A DNA stretch of 64,000 nt from Gammaproteobacteria bacterium (GCA_026195255.1 JAPHSS010000017.1:49628-113627), one strand, 5' to 3'. Counted from the first letter of the stretch, positions 52,576 through 63,016 are shown. Translations and numbers: made by a program. Notes: generated from the letters alone by a model not told the origin.

Positions 52576-54930
52576 ATGCCTGATTTACTCAATATATCTG
52601 TAAGTGGTTTAAGCGCCTATCAGGGCGCACTGGCGACAACATCTCATAATATTGCTAATGTTGGCAATGAAAACTATACACGTCAGCGTGCTGAGCTTGA
52701 TGCACGTAATCCACTACGTGAAGGGCCTGCATTTTTTGGCCAGGGTGTTGATTTAACGTCGGTTAATCGAATTATTGACCAGTTTAATAGCTTGAGTTTA
52801 CGTGATAGCACATCAAATGTAGGGCGTCTGGATACGTTTGAATCCTATGCTGTGCGTGTTGAAAGTATTGTGGCTGATGAGCAGTCGAGTTTGATGCCCG
52901 CATTAGATAATTATTTTAATGCTCTGAATGATGTGGCCAATGATCCTTCGGCAAATGCTCCACGGGTTGCTTTATTGGGCTCAGCAGAAATTCTGGAACA
53001 GAGTTTTGCTTCTATTGGTAGCGAGCTTCAGGCCCTTGAGTCTGAAATTAACCTGAGTGTTCGTGCAGAAATTAGTGAAATAAACTCAATAACTACCGAG
53101 CTTGCAAGTCTTAATGAAAGAATAAGTAGTGTGAGTGCGGTAGGGGATCGCCCCAGTGATTTGCTTGATCAACGTGACGCTTTATTAAAAAGGTTATCTG
53201 AAAAAATAGCTGTTACGGTCGTCGAGCAGGCCGATGGAAACTTAAATGTACTTGTGGGTACAGGTCAGTTACTGGTATCAGGCTCAACTGTTTCAACACT
53301 GGTCGCACAGCAGGATGCGGCGCAGCCTGATAGAATTTCAGTTGGCATGCAAAGTAGTGCCGGCACGGTTGATGTAACCGACTCACTGGTAGGTGGTGAC
53401 CTGGGTGGGTTACTGGATGTAAGAGACAGCTTTTTAAAAGATACTCAGAATCGTATGGGGCTTTTGGCCATATCGGTAGCGGAGTCTATGAACGCCCAGC
53501 ATACTCAGGGTTATGACTTAAATGGTGATTTTGGTACTAATCAGTTTAGCACTGTGAGTACAGGCCATTTACAGGCACAGTTCGGAGGTGATTATCTGGC
53601 TAATGGTTTAGCGGTAGGTGAAACCATCAGTTTCGATTTACAGTTTGATGGGCGTACAGTAAACACGGCTTATACGGTTCAGGTGGGTGATACCAACCAG
53701 GATATCGCAAATGGATTATTGTTTGGCGCAACCGGCATCGATAATGATGCCAATGTAACCGATAATGCGGACGGTACATATACTTTAGCGGGTACAACCC
53801 CCGGTGTGAGTATGACGTTTGAGCTTTATGGCAGTAATATAAAGTTTGAGACGGCCGGTGGGCCGAGTCCATTAGGTAATAATCTTGCGATTAGCAATAT
53901 TACTGATGGCGCTACGAATAACGCAACATTAGCTTTGTCAGCGCTCGGTTCAAGTAGTACACGTGCAACAGCGGGCGTGGTCTCGACAGGTAACCCGGCG
54001 ACGTTTATCGGGCCGAGTACCGTAGCAACGCCGAATCAGAATAATACCGGCACAGGGGTAATGAATTTTTCTATTACCGATGTATCCGCACTAACCGTTT
54101 CAGATTATGAAGTGGGTTTTGATGGTGTTAATTATAATGTTGTCAGGCTTAGTGATAATGTAACGGTGGCTACAGGCGCTGGGCCATTTTCAGTTGATGG
54201 GCTTGAAATTACAGCGGGTGGTGCAGCTGCCGCAGGTGATTCATTTTATATTCGCCCTACTGATTTAGGTGCCGTGAGTTTTCAGGCATTAATATCTGAC
54301 CCGGCACAAATAGCGGCAGCGGGCCCGGTACGTGCAACGACTAATATAAATAATATTGGTTCAATTGAAATATCTTCACCAACAGTGACTGATGTTTTAG
54401 ATGGAGATTTAACCGATACGGTTGATATCTATTTTGATCCGGCAAACCCGTCTGGAACATTTGATGTTGTTGATCGCGCAAGCGGCACGGTGTTGCAAAA
54501 TGACGTGGTTTATTTTAATGGTATTAATATCAATCAAAATGGCTGGCAGATTCAGTTGACCGGTGAGCCAAGACCAGGTGATACATTTACAGTGCAGGAT
54601 AATGCGGGCGCTGTCGCTGATAACCGAAATGCATTATTGCTTGCATCGTTACAGACTACTGGCGTGTTAAATAATGGTAATACAACGTTTGAGCAATCGT
54701 ATACCGCGTTAACATCCAGCGTGGGAGTTGTTACGCAACAGGTTAAAATTGGTCTGGAAGTTGAAGAGAGTTTATTAAATAGTGCAATTGAAAGACGGGA
54801 AAGTGTTTCTGGTGTAAATTTAGACGAGGAAGCAGCAAATTTAATTCGTTATCAACAGGCATATCAGGCTTTATCTCGTGTGATACAGGTATCACAGGAA
54901 ATATTTGATTCATTACTTAACGCGGTGTAA
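52576..54930 (+). CDS. flgK: Flagellar hook-associated protein 1 (FlgK), enlarged
   Basis: NISVSGLSAYQGALATTSHNIANVGNENYTRQR N-terminus, LIRYQQAYQALSRVIQVSQEIFDSLL C-terminus; 784 aa. Confidence 0.95.
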   Translation: MPDLLNISVSGLSAYQGALATTSHNIANVGNENYTRQRAELDARNPLREGPAFFGQGVDLTSVNRIIDQFNSLSLRDSTSNVGRLDTFESYAVRVESIVADEQSSLMPALDNYFNALNDVANDPSANAPRVALLGSAEILEQSFASIGSELQALESEINLSVRAEISEINSITTELASLNERISSVSAVGDRPSDLLDQRDALLKRLSEKIAVTVVEQADGNLNVLVGTGQLLVSGSTVSTLVAQQDAAQPDRISVGMQSSAGTVDVTDSLVGGDLGGLLDVRDSFLKDTQNRMGLLAISVAESMNAQHTQGYDLNGDFGTNQFSTVSTGHLQAQFGGDYLANGLAVGETISFDLQFDGRTVNTAYTVQVGDTNQDIANGLLFGATGIDNDANVTDNADGTYTLAGTTPGVSMTFELYGSNIKFETAGGPSPLGNNLAISNITDGATNNATLALSALGSSSTRATAGVVSTGNPATFIGPSTVATPNQNNTGTGVMNFSITDVSALTVSDYEVGFDGVNYNVVRLSDNVTVATGAGPFSVDGLEITAGGAAAAGDSFYIRPTDLGAVSFQALISDPAQIAAAGPVRATTNINNIGSIEISSPTVTDVLDGDLTDTVDIYFDPANPSGTFDVVDRASGTVLQNDVVYFNGININQNGWQIQLTGEPRPGDTFTVQDNAGAVADNRNALLLASLQTTGVLNNGNTTFEQSYTALTSSVGVVTQQVKIGLEVEESLLNSAIERRESVSGVNLDEEAANLIRYQQAYQALSRVIQVSQEIFDSLLNAV

Positions 54931-54932
54931 TT

Positions 54933-56579
54933 ATGCGAGTATCTACAGCACTCATTCATAATCAGGGTTTGCAAAATATCCTTCAGCAGCAGGAAGATTT
55001 GTTGCGGGTACAAAATGAGATATCGGCAGGTAAAAAAATATTGTCACCGTCGGATGATCCCAGTGGTGCTGCGCGTGTAGTTGATATAAATGAAGCATTA
55101 AGTCAAATTGAACAGTTTGGCGATAATGCAAACTACGCAACACAGCAGTTAAATCTGGAAGACTCGACACTCACCAGTTCTAATCTTGTTTTACAACGTG
55201 TGCGTGAGCTGTCTATTCAGGCAGCGAATACCGGTGTAAATGATTTAGAAAGTAACCAGGCGATTGCCAGTGAAATGAAAGAAAAGTTAGCCGAGCTTTT
55301 TGATTACGCTAATGCAAAAGATGAAAATGGTGATTATATTTTCTCCGGTTTCCAATCTAAAACTCAGGCGTTTACAACAGATGGTGCAGGTAACTATACA
55401 TATAATGGTGATGAAGGTCAGTCAGCTATTCAGATTGGTAGCAGCCGTCAGGTCATTGCAAATAATTCAGGTGCAGAAGTTTTTCAAATGATTCGCACCG
55501 GTAATGGTGATTTTTCGGTAGATGTTAATCGCACCAATGCGGGCACAGGAAAAATTTCCACCGGTTCAGTTATTGATCGTAGCGCATTTCAAAGTCACGA
55601 TTATACAATTCGTTTTATCGATGCAGATAATTATGAAGTGTTTGATAATACGGCAGGTGCAGTAGTAGGGGTAACGCCACGGCCCTATAATGACGCAAGC
55701 TCAATTACCTTTGATGGTATTGAAGTGCAGATTTCTGGGACGCCGGTAGCCGGTGATGAGTTCACTGTTGAAGCCAGTCGTTATCAGGATGTTTTTACCA
55801 CATTAAATGACCTGGTCAGAGAACTTGAAACCCCGGGAACCGGAGATATTACCGGTAACTTTGGTGGCGCTTATCTGGCGAATGGCTTTGCCGCAGGTGA
55901 TGCCATTGGTTTTGATCTTGACTTTGACGGGATTACACTCAATGTGGCTGCAGTCGCCGGCGCAACTGATCTGGCCACCGCAGGAAACTTAACAACCGCT
56001 TTAGTGGCCGCTGGTGTCACTGATAATCTTGACGGTACCTTTACATTAAATGGCTCTACGCCAGGTTTGAGTGTTACTTTTCAGGCTAACCCTACGACGA
56101 ATGCGATTGAATTTAGAACCGATGGTGGAAACGGCGAAGTTTTCAGTAATCTAAATTTAAGTAACTTAACCGATACGGGTAATGATGGTGTGTTGTTAAT
56201 GAGTAACAACGGTAATACGGTAGCATCGTCCGCATCAATTACATCAGCAATTGTGGGTGACACCGCTTTCTTTGCTGCGGGAGCGCCGAGTAATTCATTT
56301 TTATCGCAAAAAATTGATAATGCATTGAATAATATTGATCAGTCGATGGATAAAATAATCAATGTGCAAACCAGTATTGGTGGGCGTCTTAATTCTATCG
56401 ATAGTCAGCGTGATGATAACGAAGCTAAATCAGTGCATCTGCAAGCGGTGAGGTCAGATATTGAAGATCTTGATCTTAACGAAGCCATTAGTAATATGAC
56501 GTTTCAAACCACCAACCTGCAGGTAGCCCAACAAACTTTTGTACGTATCCAGAGTTTAAGTCTGTTTGAGTATATATAA
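54933..56579 (+). CDS. flgL: Flagellar hook-associated protein 3 (FlgL), enlarged
   Basis: MRVSTALIHNQGLQNILQQQEDLLRVQNEISAGKKILSPSDDPSGAARVVD; 548 aa. Confidence 0.94.
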   Translation: MRVSTALIHNQGLQNILQQQEDLLRVQNEISAGKKILSPSDDPSGAARVVDINEALSQIEQFGDNANYATQQLNLEDSTLTSSNLVLQRVRELSIQAANTGVNDLESNQAIASEMKEKLAELFDYANAKDENGDYIFSGFQSKTQAFTTDGAGNYTYNGDEGQSAIQIGSSRQVIANNSGAEVFQMIRTGNGDFSVDVNRTNAGTGKISTGSVIDRSAFQSHDYTIRFIDADNYEVFDNTAGAVVGVTPRPYNDASSITFDGIEVQISGTPVAGDEFTVEASRYQDVFTTLNDLVRELETPGTGDITGNFGGAYLANGFAAGDAIGFDLDFDGITLNVAAVAGATDLATAGNLTTALVAAGVTDNLDGTFTLNGSTPGLSVTFQANPTTNAIEFRTDGGNGEVFSNLNLSNLTDTGNDGVLLMSNNGNTVASSASITSAIVGDTAFFAAGAPSNSFLSQKIDNALNNIDQSMDKIINVQTSIGGRLNSIDSQRDDNEAKSVHLQAVRSDIEDLDLNEAISNMTFQTTNLQVAQQTFVRIQSLSLFEYI

Positions 56580-56622
56580 AACCTAAGCTGTTCTGCTACA
56601 TCTCCATCGGGTATAAACCATA

Positions 56623-56790
56623 TCTTGTTCCCATGCTCCTGCGTGGGAATACATAGAGTTAATCTGCTATTCACAATCATTATTTATTTTAAGTATGCAT
56701 TCCCACGGAGGACCGTGCGAACGAGATGAATGACAGATTGTTATGAGCTGAAAGAGATTGCACTGTTCAGGCACGTCTCCATCGGGGAAA
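56623..56790. repeat. Dispersed ~168-bp repeat, copy R (inverted relative to 38741-38906)
   Basis: TCTTGTTCCCATGCTCCTGCGTGGGAATAC...ATCGGGGAAA; reverse complement aligns to 38741-38906 with about 22 differences counted by eye. Confidence 0.9.
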
Positions 56791-56952
56791 AGCACTGTTC
56801 AGGCACATCGCCATCGGGGAAAGGTCTCGTTTTTTGAGCCCTGTCCCCTAAACCCATACCACTAGAAGCTGACAGTGTAGTGAGGCGACTCCGTAAAACT
56901 CTTGATGGCATCACAACAGGGGACAGGGCACAAAAAGCAGTGACCTTTCCCC
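56760..56952. repeat. REP/MITE-like block upstream of fliC
   Basis: Tandem GCACTGTTCAGGCAC(GTC/ATC)(T/G)CCATCGGGGAAA (56760-56791, 56792-56822), then long imperfect inverted repeat GGGGAAAGGTC..GTTTTTTGAGCCCTGTCCCCT / AGGGGACAGGGCACAAAAAGCAGTGACCTTTCCCC. Confidence 0.8.
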
Positions 56953-57154
56953 GAGTATGGTGATTTCTCCGCAGTTCACTTGCAATCCGCCTGGCTGAGT
57001 GCTCTTCACAGCTTAAATTTCACTGCTAAACTTTAAATATATTTGAAAAAAGATGTCTTTTTCTTTATTGGTAATATCCTGTTTAATTAATATTTTCTTA
57101 ATAAACAATGACTTATGCTTATTAAGGCCTTGTCAAAAAAAAGCAAATGAATGC

Positions 57155-57181
57155 TAAAGCTATCTCAAAAGCGGCCGATAC
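57155..57181 (+). promoter_or_regulatory. Sigma-28 (FliA) promoter upstream of fliC
   Basis: TAAAGCTA-N11-GCCGATAC. Confidence 0.88.
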
Positions 57182-57271
57182 AATCATTGAGAACGAATTA
57201 AACATAATTCGCTGCAACCAGTTTAAGACCTTAAGTCGCCTGGTAAGGCGACTGAAGCTCAGGAGATAACC

Positions 57272-59845
57272 ATGCCTCAAGTCATTAATACAAATATTCC
57301 ATCAATAAATGCTCAGCGTAATCTGAATACATCGCAGAATGACCTAAATACATCATTACAGCGTTTATCTTCTGGTTTACGGATTAACAGCGCAAAAGAC
57401 GATGCTGCGGGTCTGGCGATTTCAAATCGTTTTACATCACAGATTCGTGGTCTGACTCAGGCATCACGTAATGCGAATGACGGTATCTCTTTAGCGCAAA
57501 CCGCTGAGGGTGCACTTGCCGAATCTACTAATATCCTACAACGTGTTCGTGAGCTGGCGATTCAATCAGCTAACTCAACTAACTCGTCTCAAGATAGATT
57601 AAGCCTGCAGTCTGAAGTTAACCAGCTGGTTTCAGAGCTTGACCGTATTGCAAATACGACAACGTTTAACGGTCTGAAATTACTCGATGGTTCATTTACA
57701 GCGCAGAGTTTCCAGATTGGTGCTGAAGCAAATCAGACAATCAATGTGAATGTATCCGGTGCAACCGCTGATACAATCGGTATAAACAAGGTTAATACTG
57801 ATAATGCAGATGTTGGTCTTGAAGTTGCTACTTCAGGTTTCTCTGTAGCTACATCAACTACAGCCTTCAATACAGCAGCAGCTGATGCAACTTCTACAGC
57901 CGCTTTAGCTACATTGATGGGTGATCAGGTTATTTCTGTAACAGGTCCTGGCGGAACGACAACAGTAAATGTTGATGCAGCGAGTAATAATCGTGATGCA
58001 TCTGATATTGCTACTGCTCTGAACAACATTAATGGTGTTCGTGCGACTGCTGAGCCAAACTCGGCTTCATTCGCAGCAACTGCTGCACCTACTAATGCGA
58101 ATAACGGTGATGTTGTATCGTTTGACCTGGTAACGGGCGATGGTGCACAAAGTGAATCAATTAGCTTTACCGTTGATACTGCAACTTATACAACAGACTT
58201 CAACGCAGCTGTTCAAACAGCAGTTGATGCAATCAATGTTTCAAATGGTAATGACGGTGATCTTACCTTTAACTCTACTACTCAAACTCTGACCAGTGCT
58301 AAAGGTGCAAACGTTGGTATTGAGAACTTTGATGTAGCTGATAATGCCACTGTAACTATCAGTAACTTTGTAGATGATACAAGTAATGATGGCACCGGCT
58401 TATCGTTTACTATAGATGGTAATGCGGTAACCGTTGTAACTCCAATGTCTGGCAGCCAAAACGCTATTGCAAGTGCAGTGCAAACACAAATTAATGCAAT
58501 TGGCGGTATAACTGCAACCTTAAACGGTGCGGGCACGGGTGTTATTGTTAGTAGTACTGCTGAAGGTGGCCTGGACATTGGTACACTTGCGGTTACAGGT
58601 GGTACTACGGGTGATGGTGGTTTTGATGTGGCAGCGAACACAGGCACAACAGTATCTGCTACGGTACTTCGTGAAGGCGCAACAGTTGCATCAACAATTG
58701 CACCAGTTATAGTTGAAACAGATACGCTTAGCTTTGCCGGTCAGACTGTGACAGAAACAGGTGGTGCGGGTAATGAAGCTGCTATTCAAGTTGGTAACCT
58801 AACGGTTCTGATGGAAGATGCAGGCATTAATATTCAATCTGATGAAGTTCTGGCTACAAGCATTATTAATGCAGCTGCAGGTGTTAACGCGACACTAACT
58901 GCGGGTTCTGCACAGAGTGATGTAAGTGGTGGTAACTTTACTTCTGCTCAAACATTAACTATCACAGGTGATGCTACAGGCACAGTTGATGTAGCAAAAG
59001 ATAGCACGGCTGCTCAAATAGCCGCATCTATTAACAAAATTTCTGATTCAACAGGTGTTAATGCTTCTGCAACGACAACTGCCACCATCAGTAATATAGA
59101 TGCAGACGGTATTGTTTCACTAACACTTAATGGTTCAACCGTTTCGGCTAGTGTAACTACAACTGATTTAAGCGAACTGGCAACCACGATAAACGATAAG
59201 TCAGGCGCTACCGGTGTTAGTGCTTCTATTAGTGTAGATGGTGCATCTATTGAGTTAACTCATTCATCTGGTGAAGACATTGACGTGCTTAACTTTTCTC
59301 ACTCGGCAGCAAATGTAAATACTGCAACTGTAGTAAGTGCAAGGGTTACAGGTAGTGAAGGTAGTCATGTTACATTACAGGATGGTACAGCACTTGACCT
59401 GGACTCAACTGTAGTTGGTGGTAATGTTGAGATACAGTCAAATGGTTCTTTCACAATTGCATCTAATGTCGATTCCTCTGCTGGTGGTATGTTCTCTGGT
59501 AATGCGAATGATATTAACGCAAGTTCATTACAAACTGTAAATACAATTGATATTAGTACTAAGACAGGTGCTAATTTAGCAATTGATATAACGGACGGTG
59601 CACTGGCTAAAGTTGATAGTATTCGTGCAGATTTGGGTGCGATTCAAAACCGATTTGGATCAACTATCTCTAGCCTGGATACAGCAGTTGAAAACTTCAG
59701 TGCAGCGCGTAGCCGAATTCAGGATACGGACTTTGCGGCTGAAACTGCTAACCTGACACGTAACCAGGTGTTACAACAGGCGGGTGTAGCGATGTTGGCT
59801 CAGGCAAACTCTCAGCCACAGTTAGTATTGAGTCTTCTTCAGTAA
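57272..59845 (+). CDS. fliC: Flagellin, unusually large (857 aa)
   Basis: [51 protein letters not shown] and [46 protein letters not shown]. Confidence 0.97.
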   Translation: MPQVINTNIPSINAQRNLNTSQNDLNTSLQRLSSGLRINSAKDDAAGLAISNRFTSQIRGLTQASRNANDGISLAQTAEGALAESTNILQRVRELAIQSANSTNSSQDRLSLQSEVNQLVSELDRIANTTTFNGLKLLDGSFTAQSFQIGAEANQTINVNVSGATADTIGINKVNTDNADVGLEVATSGFSVATSTTAFNTAAADATSTAALATLMGDQVISVTGPGGTTTVNVDAASNNRDASDIATALNNINGVRATAEPNSASFAATAAPTNANNGDVVSFDLVTGDGAQSESISFTVDTATYTTDFNAAVQTAVDAINVSNGNDGDLTFNSTTQTLTSAKGANVGIENFDVADNATVTISNFVDDTSNDGTGLSFTIDGNAVTVVTPMSGSQNAIASAVQTQINAIGGITATLNGAGTGVIVSSTAEGGLDIGTLAVTGGTTGDGGFDVAANTGTTVSATVLREGATVASTIAPVIVETDTLSFAGQTVTETGGAGNEAAIQVGNLTVLMEDAGINIQSDEVLATSIINAAAGVNATLTAGSAQSDVSGGNFTSAQTLTITGDATGTVDVAKDSTAAQIAASINKISDSTGVNASATTTATISNIDADGIVSLTLNGSTVSASVTTTDLSELATTINDKSGATGVSASISVDGASIELTHSSGEDIDVLNFSHSAANVNTATVVSARVTGSEGSHVTLQDGTALDLDSTVVGGNVEIQSNGSFTIASNVDSSAGGMFSGNANDINASSLQTVNTIDISTKTGANLAIDITDGALAKVDSIRADLGAIQNRFGSTISSLDTAVENFSAARSRIQDTDFAAETANLTRNQVLQQAGVAMLAQANSQPQLVLSLLQ

Positions 59846-59865
59846 GGGTAGACAGGTGATAATAA

Positions 59866-59918
59866 CCAGAACAAGTTTTGCTAAAGCGGCCGGTGAGTTT
59901 CTCACCGCCGTGTTCTGG
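59866..59918 (+). terminator. Nested hairpin after fliC, candidate terminator
   Basis: CCAGAACA(59866-59873)...CGGTGAG-TTT-CTCACCG(59891-59907)...TGTTCTGG(59911-59918). Confidence 0.55.
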
Positions 59919-59961
59919 TGTTTGTCTAACAATATATATAATACTGTGAACAGGTGTAAAC

Positions 59962-60375
59962 ATGTCTACTGATATCGTGACAAACCAGATTTCAAAAGAT
60001 GTTTTGAGCTCATCATCAGCTGTTAAATCTAAACCTGCGAATGATGCGGGCCAGGTGGAAAGCCGGCAAAGTGTCGCTGCTCAGGCGGCCACTTTAGAAG
60101 GCAAATTTTTACCGCCTGAATCCCAAAAAGCGGAAATAAGCAGTGAAGAAATACAACAGGCAGTAACTGATCTAAATTCACACATACAAAACATAGAACG
60201 GAATTTGTTATTTAGTGTTGATGAAAGCAGCGGTCGTACCGTCGTACGAGTGGTGAATTCTGAGACAGAAGAGGTTATCAGGCAGATGCCTACTGAAGAG
60301 GTGTTGCGTATTTCTCGTAGCATTCATGAGCAGATGGGTGATGTTTCAGGTATGATTTTTGAAACTTCTGCATAA
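59962..60375 (+). CDS. flaG: FlaG-family protein
   Basis: ERNLLFSVDESSGRTVVRVVNSETEEVIRQMPTEEVLRISRSIHE. Confidence 0.92.
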   Translation: MSTDIVTNQISKDVLSSSSAVKSKPANDAGQVESRQSVAAQAATLEGKFLPPESQKAEISSEEIQQAVTDLNSHIQNIERNLLFSVDESSGRTVVRVVNSETEEVIRQMPTEEVLRISRSIHEQMGDVSGMIFETSA

Positions 60376-60376
60376 T

Positions 60377-60392
60377 TGGCCTTTTAATTGCA
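60377..60392 (+). promoter_or_regulatory. Candidate sigma-54 promoter upstream of fliD
   Basis: TGGCCTTTTAATTGCA, GG-N10-GC spacing. Confidence 0.7.
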
Positions 60393-60429
60393 ACCAGTCT
60401 TTCTGACAATATTGTAATTAGTTTTAATA

Positions 60430-60466
60430 ATTGTAATCATTCAAGTTAAACTCGAATGATTACAAT
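60430..60466 (+). promoter_or_regulatory. Perfect 13-bp stem hairpin in fliD 5' leader
   Basis: ATTGTAATCATTC-(11 nt)-GAATGATTACAAT, ending 13 nt before the fliD ATG. Confidence 0.8.
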
Positions 60467-60478
60467 ATCGAGGTTTTC

Positions 60479-62515
60479 ATGGCAACAATTTCGGCAGCGG
60501 GTATAGGTTCTGGACTGGATGTTAATAGCATTCTGGAACAGATCGTTGAAGCTGAACGTGCACCAACTGAAAATCGTCTTAATCTTAAAGAAGCTAAACT
60601 TCAAGCTGAGCTCAGTGCCTTTGGTACATTAAAAGGTTCAGTCAGTTCATTTCAATCTTCATTAGGTAAATTAACTTCTGCATCTTTGTTTAATAGCAGC
60701 AAAGTATCGGTGAGTAATAATGATGTGTTAAGTGCTTCCACATCAAGTATCGCCCAGGAAGGTAATTATTCTGTAGAAGTTAAAAGTCTTGCTCAATCTC
60801 ATACCCTGGCATCTATTGCTTTTGATGAACTGGATGATGTTATTGGTAATGGCACACTGACATTTAATTTTGGTACCACGGTTTATGACCCGGGCACAGA
60901 TTTTGAAACTGCTGATGATACCTATACCAGTTTTACAAATAATACTGAACGCTCCAGCGAATCGGTTGTTATAGATAACACAAACAATACAGTTAGCGGC
61001 GTTCGTGATGCTATCAATAATGCCGACATAGGTGTAACCGCATCTATAGTCGATGATGGTTCAGGTTATCGTTTGCTTATCTCGTCTGATCTACAGGGTC
61101 TGGATAATAGCCTGGGTATTATGGTAGATGAAGGTGGTGCCGCGGCTGACAATATTGATACAAGCGGACTATCCCAGTTAGCCTTTAATGGTGGTGCTAC
61201 TAATGCGGAGCAGACACAGGCAGCTGCAGATGCAGAATTAACAATAAATGGCTTAACTGTTTTTCGAGAAGAAAATACCATTACCGGTGCCATTCCCGGT
61301 ATTACACTGAATTTAAAAGCTGCTGATGTGGGTAACCCGGTGCAGGTGAATATCAGTAGTACTAACACCAGTGAAGCAGAAAAAAATATTAGTGCTTTTG
61401 TTGCGTCATTTAATGAAATGGCCGGCGTCTTTAACAGCCTCACCGAATATGGTGGTGAAGATGGACAGAACGGAATATTGCTGGGTGATACAACAACAAA
61501 AAATTTAATGCAACAGATGCGCCGTGAAATGGGTGGTTTTGTTGATAATGGCGGTAGCTTTAATAGTCTTAGTTCAATAGGTATAACAACTAATAGAGAC
61601 GGTACGCTTAAGCTGGACAGTGCGGCGCTTAATGAAGCACTAAGTGATGATTTTGATTCAGTTGCACAGTTATTTTATGCTAATGGGAGTTCATCTGACA
61701 GTGAAGTACTCGTTACAGGTAGCAGCCTTTCAACTCAGGAAGGTTTATATAATGTATCAATAGGTTCACTTGCGACACAGGGGCAATTTTCTGCAGCAGC
61801 TGTGACGGGCCCCATTACAATTGATTCAAGTAATGATACTTTTTCATTTATTGTCGATGGAACATCAAGCGGTACGATTTCAATTAGCCAGGCAACTTAT
61901 ACTGATTTAGATGAACTGGCCCAGGAAATTGAAAATCGTATTAATAGTTCTAGCAATTTACAGAGTAATGGACAGGGAGTTTCCGTTTCATATGAGTCCG
62001 GTGCGTTTCAGATTACGTCAAGCGCTTATGGTTCTGACTCCAGCGTAAGGGTTTCATCACAAAATAGTAGTCTGGGTTTTATCAGTAGTGGTGTTTCAAC
62101 AGAGGGTACAGATGTTACTGGTACGATTGGCGGTTTCGTCGCCACCGGCTCAGGACAGCTTCTGACCGGGACCAGTGCAGCGACTGGACTGCAGCTGGAG
62201 ATCACCGGTAATACTGAGGGAAATCGTGGCAGTATTAATTTTTCACGGGGTCTGGCAACTAAATTAAATTCTCTGTTAACTGCATTCCAGACAGAAGATG
62301 GCCAGATTACGGCAAAAACTGACAGTATTAATGATCAGATCAATAGTATTGCCGAGGATCGCCTTGATTTAACAAAACGAGTGGATGCGATAGAGGAACG
62401 TTATAGAAAACAATTTACGGCATTAGATATTTTGATTAGTCAGATGAATGCAACCAGTGATTTTTTACAGCAGCAACTCGATGCTTTGCCAGGTAGTACT
62501 TTTAACAAAAATTAA
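60479..62515 (+). CDS. fliD: Flagellar filament capping protein FliD
   Basis: ISAAGIGSGLDVNSILEQIVEAERAPTENRL N-terminus; C-terminal FliD coiled coil. Confidence 0.95.
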   Translation: MATISAAGIGSGLDVNSILEQIVEAERAPTENRLNLKEAKLQAELSAFGTLKGSVSSFQSSLGKLTSASLFNSSKVSVSNNDVLSASTSSIAQEGNYSVEVKSLAQSHTLASIAFDELDDVIGNGTLTFNFGTTVYDPGTDFETADDTYTSFTNNTERSSESVVIDNTNNTVSGVRDAINNADIGVTASIVDDGSGYRLLISSDLQGLDNSLGIMVDEGGAAADNIDTSGLSQLAFNGGATNAEQTQAAADAELTINGLTVFREENTITGAIPGITLNLKAADVGNPVQVNISSTNTSEAEKNISAFVASFNEMAGVFNSLTEYGGEDGQNGILLGDTTTKNLMQQMRREMGGFVDNGGSFNSLSSIGITTNRDGTLKLDSAALNEALSDDFDSVAQLFYANGSSSDSEVLVTGSSLSTQEGLYNVSIGSLATQGQFSAAAVTGPITIDSSNDTFSFIVDGTSSGTISISQATYTDLDELAQEIENRINSSSNLQSNGQGVSVSYESGAFQITSSAYGSDSSVRVSSQNSSLGFISSGVSTEGTDVTGTIGGFVATGSGQLLTGTSAATGLQLEITGNTEGNRGSINFSRGLATKLNSLLTAFQTEDGQITAKTDSINDQINSIAEDRLDLTKRVDAIEERYRKQFTALDILISQMNATSDFLQQQLDALPGSTFNKN

Positions 62516-62564
62516 ATTTTACAATTAAAGACATTTGTTGTGAGTAGTCTGCTATAAACAACAG

Positions 62565-63011
62565 ATGGATAAAGACAAGCCAACAGACAGGAAAAAGCCA
62601 ATGCAAAATTCAGCAGCAATGAATCAATATAAGCAGGTAGGTGTACAGGCAGCAGTCGGTAACGCCGATCCGCATACACTTGTGCAGATGCTTATCGATG
62701 GAGCCATTCAGCGTTTGAATACAGCCAAAATGCATATGAAGCAAAATAATATTCCCTTAAAAGGAGAGAGTATTAGCAAAACGATTACTATTATTGATGG
62801 TTTACGTACATCGCTTGATATGGAAAAAGGTGGTGATATCGCTAAAAACCTGGAGTCACTTTATGACTACATGCAACGTCAGTTATTAGCGGCAAACCTT
62901 AATAATAAATTAGAGAATATTGATGAAGTTCTTTCTCTGATGAATGAAATTCGTGCTGGCTGGACAAGTATTCCTCAGGATGTCAGGAATAGTAAACCTC
63001 AGGAAAGTTAA
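62565..63011 (+). CDS. fliS: Flagellin export chaperone FliS
   Basis: NQYKQVGVQAAVGNADPHTLVQMLIDGAIQRLNTAK; ATG at 62601 also possible. Confidence 0.93.
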   Translation: MDKDKPTDRKKPMQNSAAMNQYKQVGVQAAVGNADPHTLVQMLIDGAIQRLNTAKMHMKQNNIPLKGESISKTITIIDGLRTSLDMEKGGDIAKNLESLYDYMQRQLLAANLNNKLENIDEVLSLMNEIRAGWTSIPQDVRNSKPQES

Positions 63012-63016
63012 TCCGC

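Noticed and set aside
58282-58647. 121-aa ORF antisense to fliC
   Set aside because: Arises from repetitive Ala/Thr-rich flagellin coding sequence.
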